The translations under genes were made by a program, and so were the position numbers. Shown here one piece after another: positions 63,950-64,000 of a stretch of 64,000 nucleotides of DNA. Origin of the DNA: Branchipolynoe longqiensis (Eukaryota; Annelida; Polychaeta; Phyllodocida; Polynoidae). The stretch spans positions 110,638,763 to 110,702,762 of the forward strand of contig CM059188.1 of assembly GCA_030323885.1 (NCBI GenBank), given 5' to 3'. Position 1 is the stretch's first letter. The number at the start of each line of letters is the position of its first letter. The notes under the pieces were generated by a model, which saw nothing but the letters and a program-made list of their open reading frames with translations, did not search any database and was not told where the DNA came from.

Positions 63950-64000
63950 TTTGTTGGAGTTTTACATCCTGGCAACATCTAAGGTCATATCAGGATGGGT
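63950..64000 (-). mobile_element. SINE1 3' end, cut by window edge
   Basis: TTTGTTGGAGTTTTACATCC and GGCAACATCTAAGGTCATAT run to the last base; the rest lies outside the window. Confidence 0.8.

Overview
The window looks like intergenic DNA from a repeat-rich animal genome, most likely a marine invertebrate and possibly a lophotrochozoan such as a mollusc. The clue to the group is one SINE tail (CTCTAGAGGC followed by AATAAAACAAACTTT-like sequence), which I recall from mollusc genomes; I could not check this. I recognise no host protein-coding gene, rRNA or functional tRNA. Almost every long open frame is either a retrotransposon gene or a tandem array whose unit has no stop codons.

Layout. 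0-8 kb: trinucleotide tract, a 2 kb polypyrimidine array, a 0.73 kb TIR transposon, and 39-bp, 6-bp and 24-bp arrays. 8-14.3 kb: MITEs, a foldback element, a probable solo LTR set between KpnI-like minisatellites, and a 0.9 kb TIR element. 14.3-17.7 kb: a CR1/L2-like LINE 3' end (LINE A) and a second LINE (LINE B) with an open reverse transcriptase frame. 17.8-25.4 kb: nested tRNA-derived SINEs and LINE fragments. 26-40.5 kb: a block bounded by two inverted ~0.5 kb repeats and holding two tyrosine-recombinase (YR) retroelements in opposite orientation. 40.6-64 kb: solo LTR, MITEs, foldback element, minisatellites, SINEs and LINE ends.

The most informative unit is the YR retroelement at 26.69-31.93 kb. 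It has a gag-like region with a Cys/His motif, intact reverse transcriptase/RNase H and intact tyrosine recombinase, and split direct repeats in the order A1 ... B1-A2-B2. No methyltransferase frame was seen. These traits fit the Ngaro/PAT side of the DIRS order. A diverged relative at 34.6-39.7 kb on the minus strand is frameshifted throughout and has lost a catalytic Arg of its recombinase. The intact element carries two RNA-hairpin candidates: one between the RT stop and the recombinase start, and one in its 3' region whose only non-Watson-Crick pairs are G-U.

Four tRNA-derived SINE families are named here. SINE1 (about 13 copies) has a GGTTCGAA-type B box and a core containing GCAGCACTATAAAGT. 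SINE2 begins GGTGTAATGGTTAGCAC. SINE3 has a type II (Leu/Ser-like) tRNA head starting TCTCTGTGGCGGAGTGG. SINE4 ends as described above. Several target-site duplications can be read directly, which makes this a useful record of nested insertions. Other notable structures are a 15-bp minisatellite that reverses orientation at one point, an array of CTCF-like motifs with a ~57 bp period, and a hexamer array of overlapping POU octamers.
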